In this document: positions 9,293 to 17,892 of the stretch, in pieces
How positions within the stretch are numbered: position 1 is the stretch's first letter
Layout of the letters: each line of letters begins with the position of its first letter
Origin: Deltaproteobacteria bacterium
Lineage (GTDB): Bacteria > Myxococcota > B64-G9
DNA: 64,000 nt
Assembly (NCBI GenBank): GCA_019314375.1
Contig: JAFCZJ010000001.1
Span: 1 to 64,000 of the forward strand
Direction of reading: 5' to 3'
Notes under the pieces: model-generated
Told to the model about the DNA's origin: nothing
Databases searched by the model: none
What the model saw: the letters and a program-made list of their open reading frames with translations, nothing else
Translations under genes and position numbers: made by a program

Positions 9293-11140
9293 CTACCATT
9301 CACGCCTGCGCAAGGTCGCAAGCACAAAAGCCATCAACAAAAAGAACAAGCCAGAGCTTTGATTTTCTCCCTGACCCAGGCCGCAGCCACAGCCCTCCGC
9401 GCCGCAGTCATCAACTTCGACGCAGGTCCCTTGCACGCAGGCCATGCATTCACCGCAGGCCGAGCCCTCGGGCATGGCTTGGTGCTCGCATCCAGCCGCT
9501 TCACAGCGGTCTTCGGTGCAGGGGTCTCCGTCGTCGCAAAGCTCCGCCGACCCGACCAGGCACAACGCATCCTGGCAAGTCCCCTGACCACATTGAACGC
9601 TCCCGCAAGCCGTTCCGTCCCCCAGGGGGCTATACCAGCAACCCTCGTCCGCGTCGCACCAATCCTCGGTGCAGGGGTTTGCATCCGAACAATCGCGCAA
9701 GGGGTACATGCAGCCTAAGTCCGGATCGCAAAATTCTTCAGTGCATACATCCTGATCTTCACAACCCACGATGCCCGAACCCTGCACACAGGCACCCTGC
9801 TCGCAAACCCATGCGGAAGAGCACAAGTCCCCTTCACCACAAGGTGCACCATCGGGCAGATCGATATACACACATCCCTCGCCGGGCTCACAGGTATCGC
9901 GCGTACAAGCATCACGGTCATCGCATTCCCTGGGCTCTCCGGGAATGCAGGCCCCGTTCAGGCAGGTTTCCTGCCCGTCACACATATCGCCGTTGGAACA
10001 GAAAGAACCATCTTCGCGGGTCTCATACACACAACCGCGCCCTTCTACACATGCGTCCGAAGTACAGAGGTTGCCGTCATCACAGGTGAGTCGATCACCA
10101 TCCCGACAGGCCCCGCCCTGACAGGTTTCCAACCCGTTACAAGTTGCGCCGTCGGAACAAGCCGTGCCATCGGGAGCCTGTGTGCAAGTCCCGCGGGAGC
10201 CCGCCAAATCGCAACGGTCACAGGTATCGTCGCAAGCGGCGTTGCAGCAAAGACCGTCGGCGCAATAGCCGGAACCGCATTGTGAACCCGAGCTGCAGGA
10301 TGCGCCGTTGGGTACGCCCACGAAGTCTTCGATCCAGCCCTCGTAATGGTCCACCTTGCCCGAGCAACCCACCGTTTCGCAATCGCCATAGCCGTAAGAT
10401 GTGACACCCGCCACGTACTCTTGACCTGAACGCCAGATGAACGCAGGACCACCACTGTCGCCCGAGCAAGGGCCACCCGGGTACATATCGTAGCAAATGG
10501 TGTAGGGGGCCAAATCGTAAGAGTACCACCCGATGGTCCACGAGCAGGAATAGCTCTGGTCGCAGACCCGGTCCAAGCGATCGGTCACGGTCAGCTTGGT
10601 GCCGGACGACCCGGTCTCAGTCTGGCCGAAGCCCACAAATTGCAAATTCAGCGAGCCCTGTTCGGCTGCGGTGACTTCCAGGTTGGCCGGCAGCGGAGAA
10701 ATGGGGTCGATGCCGGGTGGCGAGGCCTCCAGGCGCACCAGCGCCAGATCATTGGCATGCGTGTTGGTGCTGTAACCCCAGTGGATCAAGGTTTCGATGG
10801 CTTCATACCAAGTCGATATGCTGCCACGGCTGGCGCCGAAGCCCACATAGAGGTCCTGGTAGCCGCCGTAGAGGCAGTGGGCCGCGGTCAAAACCACGTT
10901 GGGGGCGATGAGGGTGCCGGAGCATCCGGCGACCTCGGTCGCGCTGTGGACAATTTGCAGATAAGCCACGGCCATATGGGCCGGGTCGGTATCGGGTACG
11001 CCGTTGATGATAGGCAATTCGACCGACGCAAAATGATCGACGCCATCCTCGGCACCCATGCAAGCCGTAAATCCAAACAAAACCATCCAAAGGGCCCCAA
11101 AAGGGCCGATCCAAGCGATCCTAGCTGGCCTCTTCGCCAC
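9293..11140 (-). CDS. Secreted trypsin-like serine protease with long cysteine-rich repeats and MYXO-CTERM-like tail
   Basis: The 615-residue protein starts at GTG 11140 with AAGGAG upstream. The signal region ends in FTAC, a possible lipobox. The S1 domain begins at IING (44-47), with triad H88 (TAAHC), D131 (DLALVR) and S229 (GDSGGP). From about residue 275 to 590 there are many repeats of the form CxDxxxCTxDxCxxxxGCxY, broken by CNGxExCxxGxC units. The tail is a hydrophobic segment followed by RRREW, preceded by GCGCG, as in MYXO-CTERM proteins. Its stop is 100 bp upstream of the paralogous protease start. The gene is divergent from a TetR gene and shares its 147-bp upstream region. Confidence 0.85.
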   Translation of the reverse strand: MAKRPARIAWIGPFGALWMVLFGFTACMGAEDGVDHFASVELPIINGVPDTDPAHMAVAYLQIVHSATEVAGCSGTLIAPNVVLTAAHCLYGGYQDLYVGFGASRGSISTWYEAIETLIHWGYSTNTHANDLALVRLEASPPGIDPISPLPANLEVTAAEQGSLNLQFVGFGQTETGSSGTKLTVTDRLDRVCDQSYSCSWTIGWYSYDLAPYTICYDMYPGGPCSGDSGGPAFIWRSGQEYVAGVTSYGYGDCETVGCSGKVDHYEGWIEDFVGVPNGASCSSGSQCGSGYCADGLCCNAACDDTCDRCDLAGSRGTCTQAPDGTACSDGATCNGLETCQGGACRDGDRLTCDDGNLCTSDACVEGRGCVYETREDGSFCSNGDMCDGQETCLNGACIPGEPRECDDRDACTRDTCEPGEGCVYIDLPDGAPCGEGDLCSSAWVCEQGACVQGSGIVGCEDQDVCTEEFCDPDLGCMYPLRDCSDANPCTEDWCDADEGCWYSPLGDGTACGSVQCGQGTCQDALCLVGSAELCDDGDPCTEDRCEAAGCEHQAMPEGSACGECMACVQGTCVEVDDCGAEGCGCGLGQGENQSSGLFFLLMAFVLATLRRREW

Positions 11141-11217
11141 CGCTCCACTCCTTCCGCCCCTGGGAACAACACCACATCCTAGCAGAACTTGAGGAAAAAC
11201 CGAAGCATCAGATGGCC

Positions 11218-11247
11218 TTGACAGGCCAGCGACCCATAGGCTAGCAT
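11218..11247 (+). promoter_or_regulatory. Putative sigma-70 promoter of the TetR gene
   Basis: TTGACA (11218-11223) and TAGCAT (11242-11247) are separated by 18 bases. The -35 box is perfect and the -10 matches 4 of 6. The TetR-type operator begins two bases downstream, as expected for an autorepressed promoter. Confidence 0.55.
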
Positions 11248-11248
11248 T

Positions 11249-11264
11249 TTGGACGGACGTCCAA
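11249..11264. promoter_or_regulatory. Perfect inverted repeat, probable TetR operator
   Basis: TTGACG-type arms: TTGGACG and CGTCCAA form a perfect 7+2+7 inverted repeat. It lies just after the predicted -10 box and 23 bases before the TetR start codon. Autoregulation is inferred from position. A near copy occurs before the second TetR gene (58416-58431). Confidence 0.6.
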
Positions 11265-11287
11265 CTTATCTATTTCTTGGAGCACTC

Positions 11288-11881
11288 ATGGGCCGACCAG
11301 CGGTGGCAACGCAAAGACGTGAACAGATCTTAGACGGTCTGTTTGCCGCCATCGCCAAAAAGGGCTTCATCCGCTGCTCGATCAGCGACGTGGCCCGTGA
11401 AAGCGGTCTGGCTCGTGGTGCCTTGCACTATTACTTCGAGAGCAAAGACCAAATGCTGGTCGAGCTCATGACCGCGCTGGGCAAAAAACACTTGGAGGCC
11501 CTGCGCAACTATCGCGGACGATTTTCCGATCCCCTCGATCGCATCATGTCCATCTTTCGCTTTCACTTTTCACCGGAAAACGACCAGGCCAAGGATCGGG
11601 CCCGGGTGTGGATCGAGTACTGGGGTTACGGTCTTGCCTGCCCACAGGTGCGCGGCGTCATTCGCGACATCCAGCAGGCCTTTCGGACGGACATCGAAGA
11701 GGATCTGCGGGCCGGAATCGCCAGCGGTCGCTTCCGCAGCATGTCCACGGAATCCACGGCGGTACTCATTTTGGGCTTGGTGGAAGGACCCATGCTGCAA
11801 AAAACCTACGACCCGAATTGCATCCAGGGAAACCTTATTGTGGATTCGACACGAAGCATGCTGGAAGCCAGCCTGCATTGA
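11288..11881 (+). CDS. TetR/AcrR-family transcriptional regulator
   Basis: The start is the ATG at 11288 with GGAG upstream; the reading frame begins further upstream but crosses the operator. The protein has 197 residues. The helix-turn-helix is clear: IAKKGFIRCSISDVARESGLARGALHYYFESKDQM (about residues 20-55), the canonical TetR N-terminus. The C-terminal ligand domain is less conserved. The gene runs into a radical SAM gene 23 bp downstream. It probably represses itself, and perhaps the radical SAM gene or the divergent protease gene, through the inverted repeat at 11249. The ligand is unknown. Confidence 0.9.
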   Translation: MGRPAVATQRREQILDGLFAAIAKKGFIRCSISDVARESGLARGALHYYFESKDQMLVELMTALGKKHLEALRNYRGRFSDPLDRIMSIFRFHFSPENDQAKDRARVWIEYWGYGLACPQVRGVIRDIQQAFRTDIEEDLRAGIASGRFRSMSTESTAVLILGLVEGPMLQKTYDPNCIQGNLIVDSTRSMLEASLH

Positions 11882-11904
11882 ACCGGAACGAGGAGAGGAA
11901 CACC

Positions 11905-13140
11905 ATGAACGCTGAAGAACTAAAAAACTTTGAAGTGGAGTTGGATGGGGAGAAGTTGCTCCTCAAGCAGACCGGACCGATGCCCGAGAAGGCTTTCGCC
12001 TATTTGCAAAAACACATTGCGCGTCTGAACAAATTCAAAACCATCGGCTGGTGGCATGGCGCGCGGTCCGTTTCCTTCTTTGATCCGCCCCTGCCCCATC
12101 CGGCAGGCAAACGAGGTTTGGTGGACCGCTTAGAGCGGGTCTTCATCAGAGCCCGCAAGCCCGCGGCCGCCACTTTGGCCATCACTTACGATTGCCAGGC
12201 GGACTGCGAACATTGTTCCTGCTCGCAAAACCGGCGCAAAGAAAGACCGCTGAACACCGAGCAGTGGAAAAAAATCATCACGGAGACGGTTGATTTGGGC
12301 ACCACCAATGTGATCTTCACCGGCGGTGAGCCCTTGTTGCACAAAGACCTCTGTGAACTCATCTCCCATGTGGACGAACAAAAGGCCACCACCCTGATGT
12401 TCACCAACGGAGAATTGCTCACCGAAGACAGATGCAAAAAGTTGGCGGACGCGGGACTGTACTCCATGTTCATCAGCTTGGACTGTCCCGATCCGGCGGG
12501 CCACGACCGCCTGCGCCGACGCGAAGGCCTTTACGCCAAGATCATGGAGAACGTGGATCACGCCAAGCGGGCAGGCCTACTGGTGGGCTTTTCCATCTAC
12601 CTGACCCACCAAAAACACAAAAACGGTGAACTCGAACAATTCATGGAAATCGGCAAACGGGCCGGCGTGTCCGAGATCATCCAGTTCGACGCCGTGCCCA
12701 CGGGCCGTCTCTATGGCCAGATGAACATCCTGCTCAGCCCCGAAGACCGAGAACAGATCCGGCAACAAACCCTGAAGCATTACCATGAGGCGAAGCCCGA
12801 ATACCCCACCCTGACCAGCCAATCCCTGGTCAATTCGCCCAAATCCATGGGATGCTTCGGTGCCTTTAATCAGTTTTACATGACGGCCTACGGAGACATG
12901 TGCCCCTGCGACTTCACGCCCATCACCTTCGGCAACGCCGTGGAACTGGGTGTCGAAGAAGTCTGGCGACGCATGACCACACATCCCTTGTGGAGCAAAC
13001 GCTTCCCCGATTGCCGCATGCAGTCGGCCGACTTCCGTGCCCAAACCGTCGATTGCATCCCCGACGACTCGCCCAAGCCCTGCTCCATCGAGATGGTCGA
13101 CGAGGCCTGCGGACGACCCGTGATCAATCACTCTGGCTAG
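11905..13140 (+). CDS. Radical SAM protein with SPASM-like C-terminal cysteines
   Basis: The ATG at 11905 has GGAGAGGA upstream, giving 411 residues. The cluster motif is CxxxCxxC (C97, C101, C104) and the SAM-contacting GGEP is at 140-143. The C-terminal part has more cysteines (C317, C333, C335, C370, C384, C393, C402), with 'GDMCPCDF..ITFGNAVELGVEEVW' resembling SPASM or twitch domains that bind auxiliary iron-sulfur clusters. This suits peptide or cofactor maturation enzymes, but no small peptide precursor is seen nearby. About 80 N-terminal residues precede the radical SAM core. It forms an operon with the TetR gene, so expression is probably inducible. The substrate is unknown. Confidence 0.85.
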   Translation: MNAEELKNFEVELDGEKLLLKQTGPMPEKAFAYLQKHIARLNKFKTIGWWHGARSVSFFDPPLPHPAGKRGLVDRLERVFIRARKPAAATLAITYDCQADCEHCSCSQNRRKERPLNTEQWKKIITETVDLGTTNVIFTGGEPLLHKDLCELISHVDEQKATTLMFTNGELLTEDRCKKLADAGLYSMFISLDCPDPAGHDRLRRREGLYAKIMENVDHAKRAGLLVGFSIYLTHQKHKNGELEQFMEIGKRAGVSEIIQFDAVPTGRLYGQMNILLSPEDREQIRQQTLKHYHEAKPEYPTLTSQSLVNSPKSMGCFGAFNQFYMTAYGDMCPCDFTPITFGNAVELGVEEVWRRMTTHPLWSKRFPDCRMQSADFRAQTVDCIPDDSPKPCSIEMVDEACGRPVINHSG

Positions 13141-13216
13141 TGTTTCTCAAGAAGGCACAATCGTGCCACTTGAATCAATCATACAAACACAAAGCACCTC
13201 AGTAGAAACACTTGTG

Positions 13217-13237
13217 CCACATTTCTTCGAAATGTGG
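13217..13237. other. Stem-loop in the gap after the radical SAM gene
   Basis: A perfect 9-bp stem (13217-13225 with 13229-13237) closes a 3-base loop. A smaller GGCAC/GTGCC hairpin lies at about 13155-13168. Neither is followed by a T-run, so they may act as a weak terminator or 3' stabiliser. The rest of the 215-bp gap 13141-13355 shows nothing else I recognise. Confidence 0.35.
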
Positions 13238-13355
13238 TGCTAGTGAGCCCGCCCCCTCAAGCCCCAAATCACCCACCCCAATTTACCCAGGGATCTAGGT
13301 TGAGCGCCATGGCTTGCTCGGGTAAACTCCCACCATCTTTCGATGAGGAGTTTTC

Positions 13356-15542
13356 GTGACTGAAGTATTGCCTCAACATCCGACTCTGGGTGCCCGCATC
13401 TTCGCCCGCATCTTCGCCCTCCTCCAACGCCCCGGCACTTGGGTAGTGCTTGGTGCCGCCGCCGTGCTCCTGCCCATGCTCGGCAGCGCCGGCCTCTGGG
13501 ACCCTTGGGAAACCCATTACGCGGAAGTAGCACGGCGCATGGTGGCGGACGGAGACTGGCTGACGCCACGCTGGCGCAACGAGCTCTTCTTCTCCAAGCC
13601 TGTCTTAATCTTCTGGATGATGGCGTCGAGTTTCAGCGTCTTCGGCGCCAACGCCTGGGCGGCTCGGCTTCCTTTTGTCTTGCTGGCCATTCTGGGCGTC
13701 TGGCTGGGTTACCGCCTGGTGCGCCGGGCCACCGATGAGCGACGTGGATTATGGGCCGCCCTGGTGCTCCTCACCGCGCCCTTCACCCTCTTCATCGGCC
13801 GGCAAGCCGTCACCGATGGGCCCTTTGTCGTCTTCATCCTGGGGACCTTGTCTTGCTTTATGGCTGTTGCCACGGAAGAGAAACCCCGGCTGCGCGACCA
13901 GTTGGGCATCTACATCTTTGCAGCCTTGGCCGCCCTGGCCAAAACGCCCATGGGCTTGGCCATCCCAGGGGTGGCCGTCCTGATGTACCTATTGATCTCC
14001 GGCGACTGGCGTGTCTTCAAGAGGCTCCGTCTCGAGATCGGCATCCCCTTGTTCATTCTCCTGGCCGGCCCCTGGTATGTGGCCATGGTGGTCAAGTATG
14101 GTTCCAAATTCTTCAATGAGTTTTTCATGCATCACAACCTGCAACGTGCCTTCACGGGCGTCCATGGAGACCGGGGCACCTTTGAATATTTCGTCAAGCA
14201 GTTGGGTTATGGCTTTTTTCCATGGGTGGCCATGCTGCCCATGACCCTGGGCCGCATCGGTGCCTCCTTTCGGGAACGCAAGACAGTGGCCGCCTTGCGC
14301 CTGGGTGGACCCACCAAGGAAACCGCGCCCCTGCGACTGGATCTTTTCTTGAGCATCTGGTTTTTGACCAGTTTCGTGGCCTTCAGCCTGGTCGTCACCA
14401 AGTTTCACCACTACATCTACCCCGCCATGCCGCCATTGGCCCTGCTGGTGGGTTTGACCCTGGCGGACACCAATGAAGGCGGCTGGCGTTTTCTGGCACC
14501 GCTGGGTGGGGTATTGCTGGCCATCGTGGCCAACGATGTGGTGGCCAATCCGGAGCATCTATCCAACCTTTGCACTTATGCCTACGACCGTCCCCTGCCC
14601 ACCGAGATATATCCTCGATGGAGCCTGCTGGCCATATCGGTCTTGTTTGGCGGCATGCTGGTGTCAGGCCGTTGGCTGCCCGGCCGTTGGCTGCCCAAAG
14701 CCCTTGGCACCCTCGGCCTGGTCTTCGCCATCGTTTTCTCCTGGTTTTATCTGGTGCCTTTGGGTCATACCATGAGCCAGCAGGACCTTTTCGAAACCTA
14801 CGCCCGAGTGGCAAAGCAACCTGAAGAAAAACTCTACCAATACCAAATGAACTGGCGCGGTGAGGTCTATCACTCAGCGGACACCATCATCAAAATATCC
14901 AGCGAGGCGGAGGTGCAACGCATCTTCAAAAAGGATACCCGCTCTTTCATCATCGCCATCCGGGATGGTTTCAGTGCCGTGGACAGGGCCTTCCGCAAGG
15001 CCACGGGCAAGCACATGCACGTGCTTTCCGGCAGCAACATTCGCTACGTGTTGGCCTCCAACCAACTGGACCCAGGCGAAGAAGATCTCAATCCGCTGGC
15101 GAAAAACGTATTTTCAGAACCGCCGAACATTCCGCATCCGCTTCATGCCGAATGGGCGGAGGGCGTGGAATTTTTGGGCTGGGCCTTGGACCCGGACGAA
15201 CCCGAGACGGGTGACCGCATCGCCTTGACCTTCTTCTTCCGCTGCAAAAAGGAAATCAAAAAGAACTGGAAAATCTTCATCCACATCGACGGTCACGGAC
15301 ATGAGCTCCATCGCATCAACGGAGATCATCATCCCGTCGAGGGTCTTTTCCCCACCGACCATTGGCTGCCTGGCGACATCATCCGGGACAAGGTAGTCTT
15401 GCACATCCCCATCGAATTCACGCCGACCAACTACCACATCTACATGGGCTTCTACATCGGCGACAAACGCATGAACCTGTTGCCGGGAGCGCCCAGCGAT
15501 GGAAAAAACAGGCTGCGGGCCGGCACCATCCGCATCAAGTAG
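13356..15542 (+). CDS. ArnT-like GT-C membrane glycosyltransferase (PMT superfamily)
   Basis: The start is GTG at 13356 with GAGGAG 6 bases upstream; 728 residues. The first periplasmic loop carries WDPWETHYAEVARRMV, matching the acidic motif region of ArnT/PMT enzymes (Asp-Glu near residues 50-53), followed by DWLTPRWRNELFFSKPVL typical of ArnT-type transferases. About ten to twelve membrane helices extend to about residue 475, then a soluble C-terminal region of about 250 residues. Such enzymes move a sugar from a polyprenyl-phosphate donor to lipid A or another acceptor on the periplasmic side. The acceptor here is not known. Its 3' end overlaps the convergent DUF2085 gene by 8 bp. Confidence 0.8.
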   Translation: MTEVLPQHPTLGARIFARIFALLQRPGTWVVLGAAAVLLPMLGSAGLWDPWETHYAEVARRMVADGDWLTPRWRNELFFSKPVLIFWMMASSFSVFGANAWAARLPFVLLAILGVWLGYRLVRRATDERRGLWAALVLLTAPFTLFIGRQAVTDGPFVVFILGTLSCFMAVATEEKPRLRDQLGIYIFAALAALAKTPMGLAIPGVAVLMYLLISGDWRVFKRLRLEIGIPLFILLAGPWYVAMVVKYGSKFFNEFFMHHNLQRAFTGVHGDRGTFEYFVKQLGYGFFPWVAMLPMTLGRIGASFRERKTVAALRLGGPTKETAPLRLDLFLSIWFLTSFVAFSLVVTKFHHYIYPAMPPLALLVGLTLADTNEGGWRFLAPLGGVLLAIVANDVVANPEHLSNLCTYAYDRPLPTEIYPRWSLLAISVLFGGMLVSGRWLPGRWLPKALGTLGLVFAIVFSWFYLVPLGHTMSQQDLFETYARVAKQPEEKLYQYQMNWRGEVYHSADTIIKISSEAEVQRIFKKDTRSFIIAIRDGFSAVDRAFRKATGKHMHVLSGSNIRYVLASNQLDPGEEDLNPLAKNVFSEPPNIPHPLHAEWAEGVEFLGWALDPDEPETGDRIALTFFFRCKKEIKKNWKIFIHIDGHGHELHRINGDHHPVEGLFPTDHWLPGDIIRDKVVLHIPIEFTPTNYHIYMGFYIGDKRMNLLPGAPSDGKNRLRAGTIRIK

Positions 15543-16065
15543 ATTTTTTGTTCGGCCCCTCGGCATCCTGCGCAATGTACTCATGAAGAGACAGGCGTGA
15601 CCGACGAACCCGGACCTGGCGCATCCGCCTGCGCCGAAAGTAACTGACAAACCAAACGGTCCACAGCGACCCCAGCATGAAAATCAACTGGGCTTGTACA
15701 CCCACCCCCAACAAGTCCCGCGTGTTGACATGCAGCATGGCCCCGATGGACAAACCCAGCCCGATACCGGTCACCATGCGCAGGCCATTGGAGCGCTCAG
15801 GCTTGCCCGCCGCCGTGCTCGTCCCCCAGTCCAACATGGCGGGCAGCGGAGCGATCAAGAGCAAGCCCCACTCGAGCAACCAAGGCCAAGGCTCTATGAG
15901 AGAGCCTCCAAGAAACACGAGGAACATGGCGGGATAGAGCCCCACACACCGGGCGCAGAAGTGCAAGCGACGACGGCCCAAGCGCAGGGGATAGGTCAAA
16001 TGCAAATCAGCTGTGCCGTGATGGGACAAGAGTATGCCCCAGCCCTGTTTATCCAGCGAACTCAC
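15535..16065 (-). CDS. DUF2085-family membrane protein
   Basis: The protein has 176 residues. It shows the DUF2085 signature: an N-terminal 'LLSHHGTADLHLTYPL' region, then FCARCVGLYPAMF (Cys-x-x-Cys at the membrane edge) and three to four membrane helices. A basic C-terminus (SYFRRRRMRQVRVRRSR) faces the cytoplasm. The function of the family is not known to me; the CxRC pair may bind metal or be redox active. It starts 4 bp after the PPC lipoprotein gene, so the two are cotranscribed. Confidence 0.7.
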   Translation of the reverse strand: MSSLDKQGWGILLSHHGTADLHLTYPLRLGRRRLHFCARCVGLYPAMFLVFLGGSLIEPWPWLLEWGLLLIAPLPAMLDWGTSTAAGKPERSNGLRMVTGIGLGLSIGAMLHVNTRDLLGVGVQAQLIFMLGSLWTVWFVSYFRRRRMRQVRVRRSRLSLHEYIAQDAEGPNKKST

Positions 16066-16069
16066 GAAT

Positions 16070-17797
16070 TCAGGGTTGCGTAACAGTCAAGACATACTGA
16101 TCGCGGGTGTTGCTTTCGCTTGAGGGTCGGCCTTTGACCACGATGAAATACTCGCCGGGCATCAGCTCCTTCGTGATCTGTTCCTTCTCTTCGCCCTTGC
16201 CCTTGGCCGAGCTTGCCACAACCTTGTTCTTGCCCTTGTCGTCCATCTCCGGGCCAAGAAGGGTCAGGCTGATATCCAGCTTGGGGATGCCCGTGCATTC
16301 GACGACCGTGTTGCGGGGTCCATCCTGGCTGGAGAGGTCCAGCTTGAACGCGTCCCAGTCACCCTTGGGGTGCAAGGTGCCGCGCAAGGTTGCGCCCACG
16401 CTGATGGGCGTCGCCACCTCGGTTTTCCCGTTGGGCTCCTGCTCTTCACGGCCGTCGTCGGAACGAAGATGCACGGTCAACTCATAGGTTTCATCCAAAT
16501 TGAAAGCCTCTCTGAGCCACCTGCCGTCTACTTTTTTGTAAGAGCCCTCCACTCGCAGGTAGTTGGTCCCGGGCTGCAACGCGCAGTTGGTCAAGACCTC
16601 TGCTTCGTTGACTTTGCCGTCATCGATACGCATCAAGTGGTAATTCTTCTTGCTGTCTTTCTTGGCCGGATCCACCACTTGCAAACGCAGGTTCACCCGA
16701 TTCAAAGCCGAAAGTTCGGCCGCAAGCAGGCTGGGTTTTTCGACTTCCAACTTGTACCAGTCCACGTCGTTGGCAGCCGACAGATAGCCACGAATCTTTT
16801 GCCCATCCGTAAGCGGCAAGGCGTCCTCCGCATCATCGTTGGGCTCTCGCTCCAAATCATCCCCACCGGCCTCGCTCGACACGCTCAAGGTGTAAGGCTT
16901 GTCCGGATTGAAGGTACGGATGGATTTCTTGGGCTTGGGCTGGGTCACCCAGGCAGAGACGATCTTGACATAGACGGCCTGCGGCGTGCCGGGCACACCC
17001 AGGTTGCGCACCACAATCCCGTCGCCAGGCTTGGCTGAGCGTACTTTCAGAATCGGCGCCCGCTCGTCCTTGTCCAAAATCTCCAAACCGAAACGCACCC
17101 CTTCGACCGCGGAGAGTTCCATACGCAATACCGAAGCGGTCGGCAGCTCTTTCAGGTCCAATAGGTACCAGTCTTCATCCCGCTGGTGACCGAGATAGCC
17201 CTGAACGCGCTTGCCTAAGGCCAACTCGTCCGCCGTCGAATAACGACCATTGAATTCCCGTTCAAAACCCTCGACCGGGGCGCTAAAGGTTATCTTTAAG
17301 CTGTAATCACCTCCGGCACCGCCCTTGGCACCGGAAACCCTCAAATACACAGCCTCGTCCACCTTCAGATTGGGCACCCGCTCCGCACCGCCGGGTCCCG
17401 TGGAATCCACCCAGAACAACTCATTGCGATCCTTGTCGAGCAAGGACAAGCGAAGGTCTTCCCCCTCAATGCCACCAACGCTCACGGCCAAAACTTTATC
17501 AGCCCCCGACACGATTCGATACCAATCCTTGGCTCGATGGGTCTTGCCGGCCGCGGCCTCCATCTTGGCCTGCACCAGGCAGTCCTTGGTCAGTTCCATG
17601 GCCTGGGCGGTGGTCTCGTTGGGCTCGACCTCTTGCACCTGGGCCACTGCAGGCGTTGGCGGCTGGGTGGGCTTGTCCACCTTGGCTGTTCCAGCAGCCG
17701 GATCAGCAGGACCGTCGGTGGATTTCTCATCGGGGCAACCCGCAACAAAGAAGGCCCCGAGCAAGACAAATAACAGCGTATACATGGGTTTTCGCAT
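16070..17797 (-). CDS. Lipoprotein with four PPC-type (pre-peptidase C-terminal) domains
   Basis: The protein has 575 residues. GGAGGG lies 6 bases before the ATG. The lipobox is FVAGC (Cys21), followed by a Pro/Ala linker. Four beta-sandwich repeats are recognisable by an 'EPN(E/D)' strand and a DWY signature: VEPNETTAQAMEL...KDWYRIV; ADELALGKRVQGYL...DEDWYLLDL; REPNDDAEDALPL...DVDWYKLEV; QEPNGKTEVATPI...GDWDAFKLDL. PPC domains usually sit at the ends of secreted peptidases; here there is no catalytic domain, so this is a free-standing surface binding or scaffold lipoprotein. It is divergent from the DUF2804-like gene. Confidence 0.75.
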   Translation of the reverse strand: MRKPMYTLLFVLLGAFFVAGCPDEKSTDGPADPAAGTAKVDKPTQPPTPAVAQVQEVEPNETTAQAMELTKDCLVQAKMEAAAGKTHRAKDWYRIVSGADKVLAVSVGGIEGEDLRLSLLDKDRNELFWVDSTGPGGAERVPNLKVDEAVYLRVSGAKGGAGGDYSLKITFSAPVEGFEREFNGRYSTADELALGKRVQGYLGHQRDEDWYLLDLKELPTASVLRMELSAVEGVRFGLEILDKDERAPILKVRSAKPGDGIVVRNLGVPGTPQAVYVKIVSAWVTQPKPKKSIRTFNPDKPYTLSVSSEAGGDDLEREPNDDAEDALPLTDGQKIRGYLSAANDVDWYKLEVEKPSLLAAELSALNRVNLRLQVVDPAKKDSKKNYHLMRIDDGKVNEAEVLTNCALQPGTNYLRVEGSYKKVDGRWLREAFNLDETYELTVHLRSDDGREEQEPNGKTEVATPISVGATLRGTLHPKGDWDAFKLDLSSQDGPRNTVVECTGIPKLDISLTLLGPEMDDKGKNKVVASSAKGKGEEKEQITKELMPGEYFIVVKGRPSSESNTRDQYVLTVTQP

Positions 17798-17892
17798 TGG
17801 ATTCCCTCCGGAATTAGCATGCCAATTTCCCGGGCATTACAACCGGCCAAAGCCCCCTTGTCAAGGCAAGCGCCTGCGACTACGATGGCCTC

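Noticed and set aside
8437-10089. Long plus-strand open frame over the two protease genes
   Set aside because: It lies antisense to two clear proteases, has Arg/Pro/His-rich low-complexity sequence and no start signal. It is a GC-bias artefact.
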